A stretch of DNA of 64,000 nucleotides from Paracoccus aminovorans (GCF_001546115.1 NZ_KQ955211.1:26586-90585), one strand, 5' to 3'; positions 51,692 to 61,360 are shown, counted from the stretch's first letter. Made by a program: numbers and translations. Notes: generated by a model not told the origin, from the letters alone.

Positions 51692-53569
51692 TCAAAGCAG
51701 TGCGGTCGAGAACCACGGCACGGCGGCGATGGCCAGAAGCCCCACCAGCAGCGCGGCGAGATAGGGCCAGATCTTGCGCATGACCTGGTCGGCCGGGACA
51801 TTGGCGATCTTGCAGGCGATGTAGAAGCCGATGCCGATGGGCGGCGCCATCAGCCCGATGTTCATCGCCGTGACGATGACCATGGCGTAATGGATGTCGT
51901 GGATGCCCAGCCCGCGCGAGATCGGGAACATGATCGGCGCCAGCAGCACGATGGCCGGCAGCCCTTCCAGGAAGCAGCCCAGCACCAGGAAGATCACGAT
52001 GCTGGCCAGCATGAACACGACCCAGCCGCCGGGCAGGCCGATGACGATGGTCATCAGGTCGCGGGCAAAGCCCGATTGCGTCAGCGCCCAGGCCATGGCG
52101 CTGGCCGCGCCCAGGATCAGCAGGATCGCGCCCGACATGGCGGCGGTCTCGACCAGCATGGTGCCCATCTTGCGCAGCGGGATGCCGCCATAGAGCACGA
52201 TGCCGATGATGAAGGCATAGACCACGGCGATGGTCGAGACCTCGGTCGCGGTGGCGACGCCGCCGGCGACCAGGCTGCGGATCATGAAGGGCAGGACCAG
52301 CGCCGGCACCGCGACGATCGCGGTCTTGCCGATCACGCCCAGGCCGGCGCGGCGGACGCCGGCCATGTCCTCGGTCCGGGCCTTCCAGCGCGCCAGGATC
52401 GCCAGCATGACGAGCAGCACCATGGCGATGGCGAAGCCGCTGGTGAAAAGCCCGGCGATGGACACGCCCGCGACCGAGCCCAGCACGATCAGCACGATGG
52501 AGGGCGGCACGGTGTCGGCCATGGCGGCGCCGGTCGCCAGCAGCGCCGTCATCTCGGACGGCGAGTGGCCGCGCCGGCGCATTTCCGGGAACAGCGCCGG
52601 GGCGACCGTCGCCATGTCCGATACCTTGGAGCCCGAAATCCCCGAGACCAGGAACATCGAGCCCAGCAGAACATAGCTCATCCCCGCCTTGACGTGGCCC
52701 AGGAGCGAGGCGAGGAAGTTCACGATGGCCTTGCCCATGCCGGTGGCGTCGAGGATGCAGCCCAAGAGCACGAAGACCGGCACCGACAGCAGGATCAGCG
52801 CCGACATGCCCTCGTCGATGCGGCCCAGCATGACGAAGACGGGCGCGTGGCTGGCGAAGGTCAGATAGGCCAGCGTTCCCAGCGCGAAGCAGAAGGCGAT
52901 GGGCACGCCGATGCACAAGAGCGCCGCCACCAGCAGCCCCAGCCAGATCGGCAGGTTCCAGTTGCCGATGGACAGCAGCGACGGCTTCAGCCACCAGCAC
53001 AGCGCGACCAGCGCGCCGGTCACGATCAGCGTGCCGGCAATCGCCCGCCACTCACGCGAGCGCAGGACCGAGATCACCATCAGCACCGCCATCAGCCCGA
53101 TGCCGGCCGGAATCGCCGAGGCGCGCCAGGACATCGGGATCTGCAAGGCGGGCGAGGTGACGAAGCTTTCCTCATAGGCGTATTCGACCGCGACCGGCAG
53201 CAGCCGCAGCAGCAGCACGCAGACCAGCACCTGCCCGGCGATCTCGGCCAGGCGGGCGGTGCGCTCGGGCAGCAGCGGCAGGAAGACGGTCAGCCGCATG
53301 TGCTCATGCCGGTCGACGGCCAGCGCCGCGCCCAGCATCGCCATCCAGATGAAGCTGAGCGAGGCGACCTCGTCGCCCCAGATCAGCGGCTTGTGCAGGA
53401 CATAGCGGAAAAACACGTTGGCGAGCACGGTGACGATCATCACCAGCAACAGGCCGGCGGCGGCGATCTCGATGGGCCGCATCCAGGGCTCGGCGCGTTT
53501 CGGCTCGGCCATGGCCTCGATGCCGCCCAGGGCCAGCTCACCCTCGGGCTGGGTGTCGGTCAGTTGCAT
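51692..53569 (-). CDS. dctM: Fused TRAP transporter permease DctQM
   Basis: The 625-residue inner-membrane protein joins the small DctQ subunit (about residues 30-195, with FFRYVLHKPLIWGDEVASLS) to the large DctM subunit (about 205-625, with SGSKVSDMATVAPALFPEM, PPSIVLIVLGSVAGVS and TEVSTIAVVYAF). It drives uptake with a Na+ or H+ gradient. Fused QM proteins are known and are usually linked with C4 to aromatic or branched acids. First gene of the operon, with a strong GGAGGA ribosome site. The 311-bp region upstream holds two palindromic operators and no gene. Confidence 0.92.
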   Translation of the reverse strand: MQLTDTQPEGELALGGIEAMAEPKRAEPWMRPIEIAAAGLLLVMIVTVLANVFFRYVLHKPLIWGDEVASLSFIWMAMLGAALAVDRHEHMRLTVFLPLLPERTARLAEIAGQVLVCVLLLRLLPVAVEYAYEESFVTSPALQIPMSWRASAIPAGIGLMAVLMVISVLRSREWRAIAGTLIVTGALVALCWWLKPSLLSIGNWNLPIWLGLLVAALLCIGVPIAFCFALGTLAYLTFASHAPVFVMLGRIDEGMSALILLSVPVFVLLGCILDATGMGKAIVNFLASLLGHVKAGMSYVLLGSMFLVSGISGSKVSDMATVAPALFPEMRRRGHSPSEMTALLATGAAMADTVPPSIVLIVLGSVAGVSIAGLFTSGFAIAMVLLVMLAILARWKARTEDMAGVRRAGLGVIGKTAIVAVPALVLPFMIRSLVAGGVATATEVSTIAVVYAFIIGIVLYGGIPLRKMGTMLVETAAMSGAILLILGAASAMAWALTQSGFARDLMTIVIGLPGGWVVFMLASIVIFLVLGCFLEGLPAIVLLAPIMFPISRGLGIHDIHYAMVIVTAMNIGLMAPPIGIGFYIACKIANVPADQVMRKIWPYLAALLVGLLAIAAVPWFSTALL

Positions 53570-53614
53570 GTCGTTCCTCCGTCGGCAGTCGGGATCTCCC
53601 TCTCCCGGTTCGCG

Positions 53615-53629
53615 TTCCACGATGTGGAG
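53615..53629. promoter_or_regulatory. Candidate IclR operator, site 1
   Basis: TTCCACGATGTGGAG is a 15-bp near-palindrome (TTCCA-N5-TGGAG) 46 bp upstream of the dctQM start. It matches site 2 at 53743 in 13 of 15 positions. Confidence 0.5.
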
Positions 53630-53742
53630 CGCAGAACAGCCGCTTCTGCCCGTTTGTCGCGGAAGCGCACGCAGAAGTGCAAGCGGAAATTCATTGCCCG
53701 CCGAAAAAATCGCCCCATGCCGCCAATCGCAGGGCATAGGAA

Positions 53743-53757
53743 TTCCACGATATGGAA
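53743..53757. promoter_or_regulatory. Candidate IclR operator, site 2
   Basis: TTCCACGATATGGAA is the same 15-bp motif with perfect arms (TTCCA-N5-TGGAA), and the dyad extends to AATTCC/GGAATT (53741-53759). It lies 128 bp from site 1 in the same gap. Two copies before the operon that carries an IclR gene suggest cooperative binding, but the pairing is inferred. vgrG starts 124 bp to the right. Confidence 0.5.
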
Positions 53758-53880
53758 TTGGCCCGCCCTAGGCAGAATTGCCGCCCAGGGCGCTCACGGT
53801 TTGACCCGACCGGAAATCCGGCTAACATGCCGCTGCATTCGATCCGAGCCTTCCGTGTTCACTTTGGTCAGGAGGCATTT

Positions 53881-55836
53881 GTGAATATTCCTTTCAAGCA
53901 GGCGGGCCGGCTGGGCCGGCTGACCACCGCGCTTGGCGCTGACGAGCTGGTGCTGCTGCGCCTGGACGGCTCGGACCATGTGAACGAGCTGTTCGAATAT
54001 CGCGTCGAGGCCCTGGCCAGCCACGGCAAGGTCGATTTCGACGCGCTGATCGGCACCCATGCCACGGTCGAGATCGAATCGCGCGACGGACCCCGGGCCT
54101 TCGACGGCATGGTCACGCAGGCGCGCTGGTCGGGGGTGGGCGAGAACGGCCACCGCTACGACCTGGTGCTGCGGCCCTGGCTGTGGCTGGCGAGCCGGCG
54201 GCAGAACCAGCGCATCTTCCACAACAAGACCGTGGTCCAGATCCTGACCGAGCTTTTCGCCGAATATGCGGGCCTGGGCGATCCGGCCTATGAGTTCCAG
54301 CTGTCCGAGGATTACCCGGTGCTGGAATATACCGTGCAATACCGCGAATCCGACATGGATTTCGCCCGCCGCCAGCTTGAGCGGCACGGCATCAGCTTCC
54401 ATTTCCGCCACGCGCCGGGCAGCCACACCATGGTGATGACCGACGACGTGCTGGCGCATGACAGCATCGGCACAAGGCCCTATAAATCCTACGACGGCCA
54501 CCACCAGGCCGAGGGCGAGCATTTCTGGGACTGGTCGGCCGAGCGCAACCTGACCACCGGCGCGACGCGGCTGATCGACTATAACTTCAAGACCCCTACG
54601 GCGGCGATGGAGGTTGACCAGATGGGCGACGCCGCCCATGCGCTCGGCCAGCTGGAAAGCTATGAATACCCGGGCGATTTCGCCGACCAAGGCGCCGGCC
54701 GACTGATCGCGCAGCGCCGCACCCGGCAGCATCGCGGCGGCGACCGGCGGGTGCGGGCCATGGGCGACTGCCTGTCGCTGGGCGCCGGCAAGACCGTGAC
54801 GCTGGGCGGCGACGAGGTGCCGGGCACCGGCGAGCGTTTCCTCTGCCTGTCCGCCAGCCACCATTTTGTCAGCGAGGCCTATGGCTCGGGCGCGGCGGGC
54901 AGCGACGGCTATGCCTTTTCCGGCGCCTATGTGCTGATGCCCGACACCGCGCCGATGGCGCCGCCGCGCCGCACGCCGGTGCCGGTGATGCAGGGCCCGC
55001 AGACCGCCGTGGTCGTGGGCGAGGGCGAGATCGACTGCGACGAATTCGGCCGCATCCTGGTCCGGTTTCACTGGGACCTTCAGGGCGCGATCTCGATGCG
55101 CTGCCGGGTGGCGCAGAACTGGGCCGGCAACGGGCTGGGCGGCGTCGTCATCCCGCGCATCGGCATGGAGGTGGTGGTCGACTATATCGACGGCGACCCC
55201 GACAAGCCAATCGTCACCGGCTGCGTGGTGAACGGCCAGAACGGCAATATCTACGGCCTGCCGGCCAGCAAGACGAAAAGCGGCTTCAAGACCAAGACGC
55301 ACCAGGGCTCGGGCTTCAACGAACTCAGCTTCGAGGACGCGAACGGCGCCGAGAAGATCTTCCTGCACGCGCAGAAGGACATGGAGCGCGTCATCAAGGA
55401 CAACGAATCGACGCTGGTGGAAAACGGCAACCGCGCGATCACCGTCCAGACCGGGGACGAGACCAAATCCGTGGCCAGCGGCAACCTGACCGAGACCGTG
55501 GCGCTGACCCGCGCCAGCCAGGCCACCAAGATCACCGCGACGGCGCTGGCCGGCAAGGCGGGCCCCGGCGTCATCGCCTATGCCGCCGATGACGACATCA
55601 CCGCCCAGGCCAAGAAGCTGGTCTCGCTGCATTCCGACCTGAAGATGCAGCAGACCGCCAAGACCATCAGCGCCGAGGCCACCGAAAGCCTGGTGCTGAA
55701 GGTCGGCGCCGGCACCATCACCATGACGACCGAGGGCATCGTGCTGCAATTCGGCTCGACCCGGGTGACGCTGGCCGAGGGCGTCCTGGACCAGATCGGC
55801 GGCATGATTCATCTCAACAAGGACTCGGCGAGCTGA
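53881..55836 (+). CDS. vgrG: Type VI secretion tip protein VgrG
   Basis: The 651-residue spike protein trimerises at the tip of the T6SS tube and carries the Rhs effector. The N-terminal phage GpD-like domain (about 1-330) is followed by a gp5/OB-fold stretch (VVGEGEIDCDEFGRILVRFH, then QNWAGNGLGGVVIPRIGMEV, about 380-460). A beta-helical C-terminal part with GNGNRAITVQ-like repeats follows. The GTG start is chosen because a perfect AGGAGG lies 5 nt upstream (53870-53875); an ATG 54 bp earlier has none. Its stop overlaps the eagR start. No T6SS sheath, baseplate or ClpV gene lies in the window, so this is a satellite effector cluster. Confidence 0.93.
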   Translation: MNIPFKQAGRLGRLTTALGADELVLLRLDGSDHVNELFEYRVEALASHGKVDFDALIGTHATVEIESRDGPRAFDGMVTQARWSGVGENGHRYDLVLRPWLWLASRRQNQRIFHNKTVVQILTELFAEYAGLGDPAYEFQLSEDYPVLEYTVQYRESDMDFARRQLERHGISFHFRHAPGSHTMVMTDDVLAHDSIGTRPYKSYDGHHQAEGEHFWDWSAERNLTTGATRLIDYNFKTPTAAMEVDQMGDAAHALGQLESYEYPGDFADQGAGRLIAQRRTRQHRGGDRRVRAMGDCLSLGAGKTVTLGGDEVPGTGERFLCLSASHHFVSEAYGSGAAGSDGYAFSGAYVLMPDTAPMAPPRRTPVPVMQGPQTAVVVGEGEIDCDEFGRILVRFHWDLQGAISMRCRVAQNWAGNGLGGVVIPRIGMEVVVDYIDGDPDKPIVTGCVVNGQNGNIYGLPASKTKSGFKTKTHQGSGFNELSFEDANGAEKIFLHAQKDMERVIKDNESTLVENGNRAITVQTGDETKSVASGNLTETVALTRASQATKITATALAGKAGPGVIAYAADDDITAQAKKLVSLHSDLKMQQTAKTISAEATESLVLKVGAGTITMTTEGIVLQFGSTRVTLAEGVLDQIGGMIHLNKDSAS

Positions 55837-56261
55837 TGTATCGCATCAACGAGGGCAGCATCGACCTGCCGCGCGACTGGCAGGACCGGACGATCAACGT
55901 GGTGTCGTCGAACCCGGCGGGGCCGGGGGTGTCGCTGACCATCACCCGCGACGACATGCCCTGGGGCATGGCCTTCGCCGAATATGTCGAGGACCAGGCC
56001 AAGCAGGCCGCGCAGGCGCTGAAGGATTTCCGCATCGACGCCCGGCGCGAGCTGTCGGTGAACGGCGCCCCGGCGATCGAGATCGAATGCCGCTGGACCG
56101 CCAAGCAGGGCGCCATCCATCAGCTGATCACCACGGTCGGCGCGGCGGGCGGCAAGGTCCTGGTGCTGACCGCCTCGGTCGGGGGCGAGATGAGCGCGGC
56201 GCAGCAGGCCGAGATGCGGCGCATCGTCTCGACCCTGCGGCTGGAGCGGGCGGAGGGCTAG
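55836..56261 (+). CDS. eagR: EagR-type effector chaperone (DUF1795/DcrB-like)
   Basis: The 141-residue protein has the DcrB/DUF1795 fold pattern (MYRINEGSIDLPRDWQDRTI, then GMAFAEYVEDQAKQAAQALK and a C-terminal QQAEMRRIVSTL helix). Eag chaperones hold the N-terminal transmembrane segments of Rhs or other prePAAR effectors and load them onto VgrG. It lies exactly between vgrG (TGATG overlap) and the rhs gene (3 bp gap), the canonical order. Confidence 0.88.
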   Translation: MYRINEGSIDLPRDWQDRTINVVSSNPAGPGVSLTITRDDMPWGMAFAEYVEDQAKQAAQALKDFRIDARRELSVNGAPAIEIECRWTAKQGAIHQLITTVGAAGGKVLVLTASVGGEMSAAQQAEMRRIVSTLRLERAEG

Positions 56262-56264
56262 GCG

Positions 56265-59200
56265 ATGGGGGCGTTGCTCGATGGTGCGACGGCGGGGGGC
56301 GCGCGGGTCGCCAGCCGGCGCGCGACCGGCAACGGCGCGGACGCCGGGCCGGGAAGCACGCCGCAGTTCAGCGACTATCACCAAAGCCGCATCGACGCAG
56401 CCAATGCCCAGACCGGGCCGAACGGTTTCGAGCAGGGCGTCGATTCCGCCATCGCCACCTATAATTCGGACGCGGTGCAGAACACGCTGACCGTGGCGCC
56501 GGTCGCCATGGCGGCGGCCTATGGCGCGGGCACGGCCATGGGCGCGGGACTGACCGGCACCGCCGTGCTGACCGCCGCGGCGACGGCCGCCGCGCCGGCG
56601 GCGGCGGCGGTGGTGGCGGGCATGGCCGCGGGCTATGTCGGCTTCAAGGCCGGCGAGGCTCTGGGTGGCTGGGCGATGGAGGCCATGGGCTTTCAGCGCA
56701 TCGCCGAGGACGGCGAGATGCCGGCGACGGTCGGCCATCCCATCGCCCATGTCAGCGGCTGGTCCTTGGGCGCCATGGTGCTGGGCGCGGTGGCGGCGGT
56801 CGCGGTGGGCGTCCTGGTGGTGGCGACGGCCGGCGCGGCGCTGGGGCCGATCATGCTGGCGGTGGCGGCGGCCAGCGCGGCAGGCCTTGTCGGCGGCATC
56901 GGCTTCGGCTTCGCCTCGGTCGCTGGGCAATACGGCACCAACAAGGGCGTGATCAAGACCGGCTCGCCCGACGTGTATTTCCAGAACAAGCCGGTGGCGC
57001 GGGTCACCGATGTGGTCGATTGTTCGGACCATGCCGTGTCCAAGGTCGCCGAGGGCGCCGAGACGGTATTCGCCAACAACTGGCCCATCGCCCGCATCGG
57101 CCACAAGACCACCTGCGACGGCACCATCAACGACGGCGTGCCGACCATCGCCATCGACATCGACACCAGCGCCATCGCGCTGGCCATCGACGTGGGCTGG
57201 CAAAGCCGGCTGGCCAATATCGCGGTGATCGCCGCCGACCTGCTGCCCATTGGCGGGCGCAAGCCCAAGGGCGGCGACCCGTCCTATGCCCACCACGGCG
57301 AGGCACCGAACAGCTGCCGCAGCGGCTTTGGCTGCCCGGTGGACGTGGCGACCGGCCGCTTCATGGAGACGCGCACCGATATCGCCATTCCCGGCACCAT
57401 CCCGCTGGTCCTGACCCGCACCCATGCGGTCGACTCGACCGGCATCCAGGGTGCAAGCTGGGCCGGCACCTGGGCGCAGCACCTGCGCATGGACGCCGAG
57501 ACGGTGACCTTCCAGAACGACGAAGGCACGCAGATCGTCTTCCACACGCCCGGCGACGAGGTTCTCAGCCACAACCTGCGCTTTCCGCATCTGGAGCTGC
57601 TGGGCCGCCGCTCGGCCGAGCTGTTCGTGCTGGACCGCCGCAGCCAGCTTTTCCTGGTCTTTGCCGACGAGGGCGCCGCCACCCGCCGCCTGTCGCGGAT
57701 CGAGGACCGCAACGGCAACCGCATCGCCTTCCTCTATGGCCCCGAGGGGTTGCAGCGGGTCGAGCATTCCGACGGTTTCGCGCTGGCCGTCCACAGCCGG
57801 GGCGGGCTGATCCGCCATGCCGTGCTGGATGCGCCGGACGCGCAGGATTGCACCTTTGCCTGGAACTACAACCGCGCCGGCCAGCTGGTGCAGGTGCAAT
57901 CGGCGCAGACCGGCACGCTGCGCTATGACTACGACGAATTCGGCCGGCTGACCGGCTGGCGCGACGCCAAGGACACCCATGTCCATTACGAATATGGCGA
58001 GGGCGACCGCATCCGGCGGCTGTGGTCCGACAGCGGCCATGCCGGCGGCACGCTGGACTATGACCTTGGCCGCCGCCGCACCGTCACCCGCAGCGATGAG
58101 GGCGCCGTCACCGTCTGGGACTGGACCGAGGACGGCGTGGTCTGGCGCGAGACCGACCCGACCGGCCAGGTCTGGCTGACCGAATGGGACCAGGCCTTCC
58201 ACGTCACCGCCCGGGTCGATCCGCTGGGCGGGCGCAGCAGCTTCGCCTATGACGCGCAGGGCAACCTGATCCGCGCCACCGACCCTGAGGGCGCGGTCAC
58301 GCAATGGGAATACGGCCCGGACGGGCTGCTGCTGGCCGCGACCGACCCGGTGGGCAACCGCACCAGCTTCCGCCATGATGCGCAGGGCAACCTGGTCGGC
58401 GTGACCGATGCGCTTGGCCGGGTGGCCTCGCTGGGCCTCGGGTCCAAGGGCGAGGTGCTGCGCGTCGACCGCCCCGGCGACGTGCAGGAGCGGTTCTTCT
58501 ACGACCCGCTCATGCGGCTGAACCGCTGGCGCGACCCGGATGGCAACGAGATCCGCAGCCTGACCGACACCGAGGGCCGGCTGATCTGGGTGACCGACCA
58601 GATCGGCGCCGCGACCCGCTATGACGTCAGCCGCGGCCCGGACAATCCGCGCGGCAATATCCGCGCCGTCGAGCGCCCGGACGGCGCCGTGACGCGGCTG
58701 GCATGGGACGTCGAGGGCCAGCTTGCCGCCATCACCGACCCGGACGGCGACGCCCGCCGCTATCGCTTCGGCGCCTTCGACCTGCCGGTCGAGACCGTGG
58801 ACCCCAAGGGCCACCGGCTGCAGCTGGAGCATGACCGCGAGATGCGGCTGACCGCCGTCGTCAACGAGCTGGGCGAGCGCTACGAGTACCGCTATGACGC
58901 CGCCGGCCGCGTGGTGGCGGAACGCGACTATTCCGGCCGGATCATCCGCTATGACCTGGATGCGGCGGGCCGGGTGGTGACGGCGACCGCGCCCGACGGG
59001 TCCGCGCGGCATTACGCCTGGTCGCCCGCGGGCCGGCTGCTGGCGCTGCGGGTCGAGGATGCCACGGGCCAGGCCGAGACGCGCTTCGCCTATGACCCGC
59101 GCGGCCTGCTGATCCGGGCCGAGAATGACGCGGCCACGGTGGAATATGCCTATGACGCGCTTGGCCGCGTGGTCAGCGAACGGCTGAACGGGCGCGAGAT

Positions 59201-60824
59201 CGTCTCGGACTATGACCTGGCCGGGCAGCGGGTGGCGCGCTCGGGCGACGTGCTGCACCTGGCGGCGGCCTATAGCCGGGCCGGGCTGCCGGTCTCGCTG
59301 TCGGTGGGCGGGCACCAGCCGCTGGACTTCCGCCACGACCCGCGCGGGCTGGAGCAGTTGCGCCATTCCGGCGCCGGCTTCGCGCTGGCGCAGGGCCATA
59401 CGATCACCGGCATGCTGGCCGAGCAGATCGCCGGCCCCTTCGCCCGCCTGCCCGAGGCGGCGCGGGCAGGCTTGGGCGCCGCCAGCGGCTTCGGCGACGC
59501 GACGCGCATGGGCGCGCGGCTGCATCGCAGCTATCTGTGGGACCGGCTGGACCGCGCGACCCAGATCCACGACCGCAGCGCCGGCCTGACCGAGAACCGC
59601 TATGACGCGCGCGGCCAGGTGGTGGCGCAGATCCGCGATGCGGGACCCTTGCGGCAGTTCGAATACGACCCGGCCCGCAACCTCGCGGCCGTGATCGAGG
59701 CCGGCATCGCCGAACCCGTCGAGAGTGCTGCCGGCCGTGTCCGCCGCCGGGGCCGGGTCGCCTATCGCCACGACGCCTGCGGCCGGGTGATCGAGAAGCG
59801 CATCGAGGAGCCGGGCTTCCGCCCCCGCGTCTGGCGCATGTCCTGGGACGGGCTGGGCCAGATGGTCGGGCTGGAGACGCCGGAGGGCCGGCACTGGCGC
59901 TATCGCTACGACGGGCTGGGCCGGCGGGTGGCGCGGCTCTCGGGCCAGGAGGGTGCGGTCTATCAATGGGAGGGAGACCGCCTGATCGCCGAGGCACCGC
60001 TGGCCGAAGGCACCGCCGCCTGGGACCGCGCCCGGCACTGGGTCTATGAGCCGGGCAGCTTCCGCCCGCTGGCGCAGCTACAGGACGGCGCGCTGCATTA
60101 CATCGTCACCGACCACATCGGTACCCCGCGCGAGATGTTTTCCGAAGGCGGCGCCACCGTGGTCTGGCGGGCCGAGCTGTCGCTGTGGGGCGAGCTGGCC
60201 GAGCTGCGCCGCCGCGCCGCCAATGACGATGCCGCGCCCGATTGCCCGATCCGATTCCAGGGCCAGTTCCAGGATCCCGAAAGCGGGCTGCATTACAACC
60301 GCTTCCGCTATTACGACCCGGACGCGACGCAATATCTCTCGCCCGACCCGATCGGTCTGGAGGGCGGGCTGAGGCCGCAGGGCTATGTCGCGGATCCGAA
60401 TGGATGGGTCGATCCGCTGGGGTTGGCATCCTGCGGCGAAAACTCTCGCATTCTTGGTGCGAATATGGCCCGAGAAGGGCGGCCCGTGCAATCCGGTCAG
60501 GCGGCGGGGCATATCGTCGCATCGGGCGGCAGCAAGGGCCGCTGGGCGCCCGCGGCTGATGCGCGGAATCTGTTGGACAAATACAATATAGGCATCAATG
60601 ATGCGGCGAACGGCATTCCCATCGGCCACCCTAATCCGCATGGCTATATGCACACCACGGATTATCATCAGACGGTTCGCGATCGGTTGTATGGCGTCGA
60701 ATCCCGCATGAAGCAACAAGGCTATGGCGATCGCGCGATCAGAAGTGCTCTGCGCCGCGAACTTCGTGCCATCGGCCGCGAAACCCTGAATGCCACCGCT
60801 GCCAATGATGCCACGAGGCCCTGA
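56265..60824 (+). CDS. rhs: T6SS Rhs effector with PAAR domain and AHH-like nuclease tip
   Basis: The 1519-residue polymorphic toxin has two hydrophobic prePAAR segments (about residues 75-138 and 163-225), a PAAR domain (about 230-315, with SPDVYFQNKPVARVTDVVDC) and an Rhs entry stretch from about 350. YD-repeats follow to about 1340, then the core-ending DPIGLEGGLRPQGYVADPNG and WVDPLGLASC. The last ~130 residues are a separate tip with lower GC: QAAGHIVASGG, then ARNLLDKYNIGINDAANGI and HTTDYHQTV. This is the pattern of the AHH HNH/Endo VII nuclease family. The family's AHH reads AGH here, so the first His is replaced while the second remains. The immunity gene starts within the stop codon (TGATG). 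Confidence 0.9.
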   Translation: MGALLDGATAGGARVASRRATGNGADAGPGSTPQFSDYHQSRIDAANAQTGPNGFEQGVDSAIATYNSDAVQNTLTVAPVAMAAAYGAGTAMGAGLTGTAVLTAAATAAAPAAAAVVAGMAAGYVGFKAGEALGGWAMEAMGFQRIAEDGEMPATVGHPIAHVSGWSLGAMVLGAVAAVAVGVLVVATAGAALGPIMLAVAAASAAGLVGGIGFGFASVAGQYGTNKGVIKTGSPDVYFQNKPVARVTDVVDCSDHAVSKVAEGAETVFANNWPIARIGHKTTCDGTINDGVPTIAIDIDTSAIALAIDVGWQSRLANIAVIAADLLPIGGRKPKGGDPSYAHHGEAPNSCRSGFGCPVDVATGRFMETRTDIAIPGTIPLVLTRTHAVDSTGIQGASWAGTWAQHLRMDAETVTFQNDEGTQIVFHTPGDEVLSHNLRFPHLELLGRRSAELFVLDRRSQLFLVFADEGAATRRLSRIEDRNGNRIAFLYGPEGLQRVEHSDGFALAVHSRGGLIRHAVLDAPDAQDCTFAWNYNRAGQLVQVQSAQTGTLRYDYDEFGRLTGWRDAKDTHVHYEYGEGDRIRRLWSDSGHAGGTLDYDLGRRRTVTRSDEGAVTVWDWTEDGVVWRETDPTGQVWLTEWDQAFHVTARVDPLGGRSSFAYDAQGNLIRATDPEGAVTQWEYGPDGLLLAATDPVGNRTSFRHDAQGNLVGVTDALGRVASLGLGSKGEVLRVDRPGDVQERFFYDPLMRLNRWRDPDGNEIRSLTDTEGRLIWVTDQIGAATRYDVSRGPDNPRGNIRAVERPDGAVTRLAWDVEGQLAAITDPDGDARRYRFGAFDLPVETVDPKGHRLQLEHDREMRLTAVVNELGERYEYRYDAAGRVVAERDYSGRIIRYDLDAAGRVVTATAPDGSARHYAWSPAGRLLALRVEDATGQAETRFAYDPRGLLIRAENDAATVEYAYDALGRVVSERLNGREIVSDYDLAGQRVARSGDVLHLAAAYSRAGLPVSLSVGGHQPLDFRHDPRGLEQLRHSGAGFALAQGHTITGMLAEQIAGPFARLPEAARAGLGAASGFGDATRMGARLHRSYLWDRLDRATQIHDRSAGLTENRYDARGQVVAQIRDAGPLRQFEYDPARNLAAVIEAGIAEPVESAAGRVRRRGRVAYRHDACGRVIEKRIEEPGFRPRVWRMSWDGLGQMVGLETPEGRHWRYRYDGLGRRVARLSGQEGAVYQWEGDRLIAEAPLAEGTAAWDRARHWVYEPGSFRPLAQLQDGALHYIVTDHIGTPREMFSEGGATVVWRAELSLWGELAELRRRAANDDAAPDCPIRFQGQFQDPESGLHYNRFRYYDPDATQYLSPDPIGLEGGLRPQGYVADPNGWVDPLGLASCGENSRILGANMAREGRPVQSGQAAGHIVASGGSKGRWAPAADARNLLDKYNIGINDAANGIPIGHPNPHGYMHTTDYHQTVRDRLYGVESRMKQQGYGDRAIRSALRRELRAIGRETLNATAANDATRP

Positions 60825-61360
60825 TGTCGCAAGATCTTGCTCAGATTATCGCCGCCGCCGCCCGGAATGCCTTTTCAAGGTTGTTTCAGGAAACGCCCGA
60901 GGATTTCTATTACTGTACGCTTGTCAGCACCGGCGAAGGCCTTGCACCCTATCCATCGGCATGGTCATGGCAGGCATTGGATCGTGTGACTGCGGGCGCA
61001 ACCAACCCGGAGGCGCGGAAGGCTTTGCTCAAATGGTCTTATTCGGACAGTCCCTACTGGCTGTTCGGTCAAGAATATTTTGATGACGTGGCCAAGGCAT
61101 TTTCGGAAGTGCCCAACCTTCACGAATTGAAGAACGCAGATGAATATCGCCGGGAATTGGAGCGTCGCTTGTCCGTGACCGAGGCAGCGATGGCCTTGCT
61201 GGATGCCGAGGGGCTTTTTGGCACCGGAGAAAAGCGGGCCGGGACCATCGTTCTTGCCGAGGTCATGCCGCCCGACCGCGGTAACACGGAGCGGGCGTTG
61301 CGGTTAAATCCCCGCGGTCCGGCCCTGGATGCCTGGCTTGAGGAGGCTGCAGAAGAGTGA
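60824..61360 (+). CDS. Immunity protein, DUF4303-like
   Basis: The 178-residue cytosolic protein resembles the DUF4303 family: ETPEDFYYCTLVSTGEGLAP near the start, then WSYSDSPYWLFGQEYFDDV. Members are frequent immunity proteins beside polymorphic toxins. It begins in the rhs stop codon and has the reduced GC seen in the toxin tip, as expected for a cassette that moves with the tip. It very probably neutralises the AHH-like nuclease. Binding is inferred from position. Confidence 0.82.
   Translation: MSQDLAQIIAAAARNAFSRLFQETPEDFYYCTLVSTGEGLAPYPSAWSWQALDRVTAGATNPEARKALLKWSYSDSPYWLFGQEYFDDVAKAFSEVPNLHELKNADEYRRELERRLSVTEAAMALLDAEGLFGTGEKRAGTIVLAEVMPPDRGNTERALRLNPRGPALDAWLEEAAEE

Noticed and set aside
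53827..53880. Upstream ATG start for vgrG
   Set aside because: No ribosome site precedes it, while a perfect AGGAGG precedes the GTG at 53881.
55809..60038. 1409-codon minus-strand frame opposite eagR and rhs
   Set aside because: An antisense artefact of the GC-rich Rhs gene; the sense strand has the complete VgrG-Eag-Rhs architecture.
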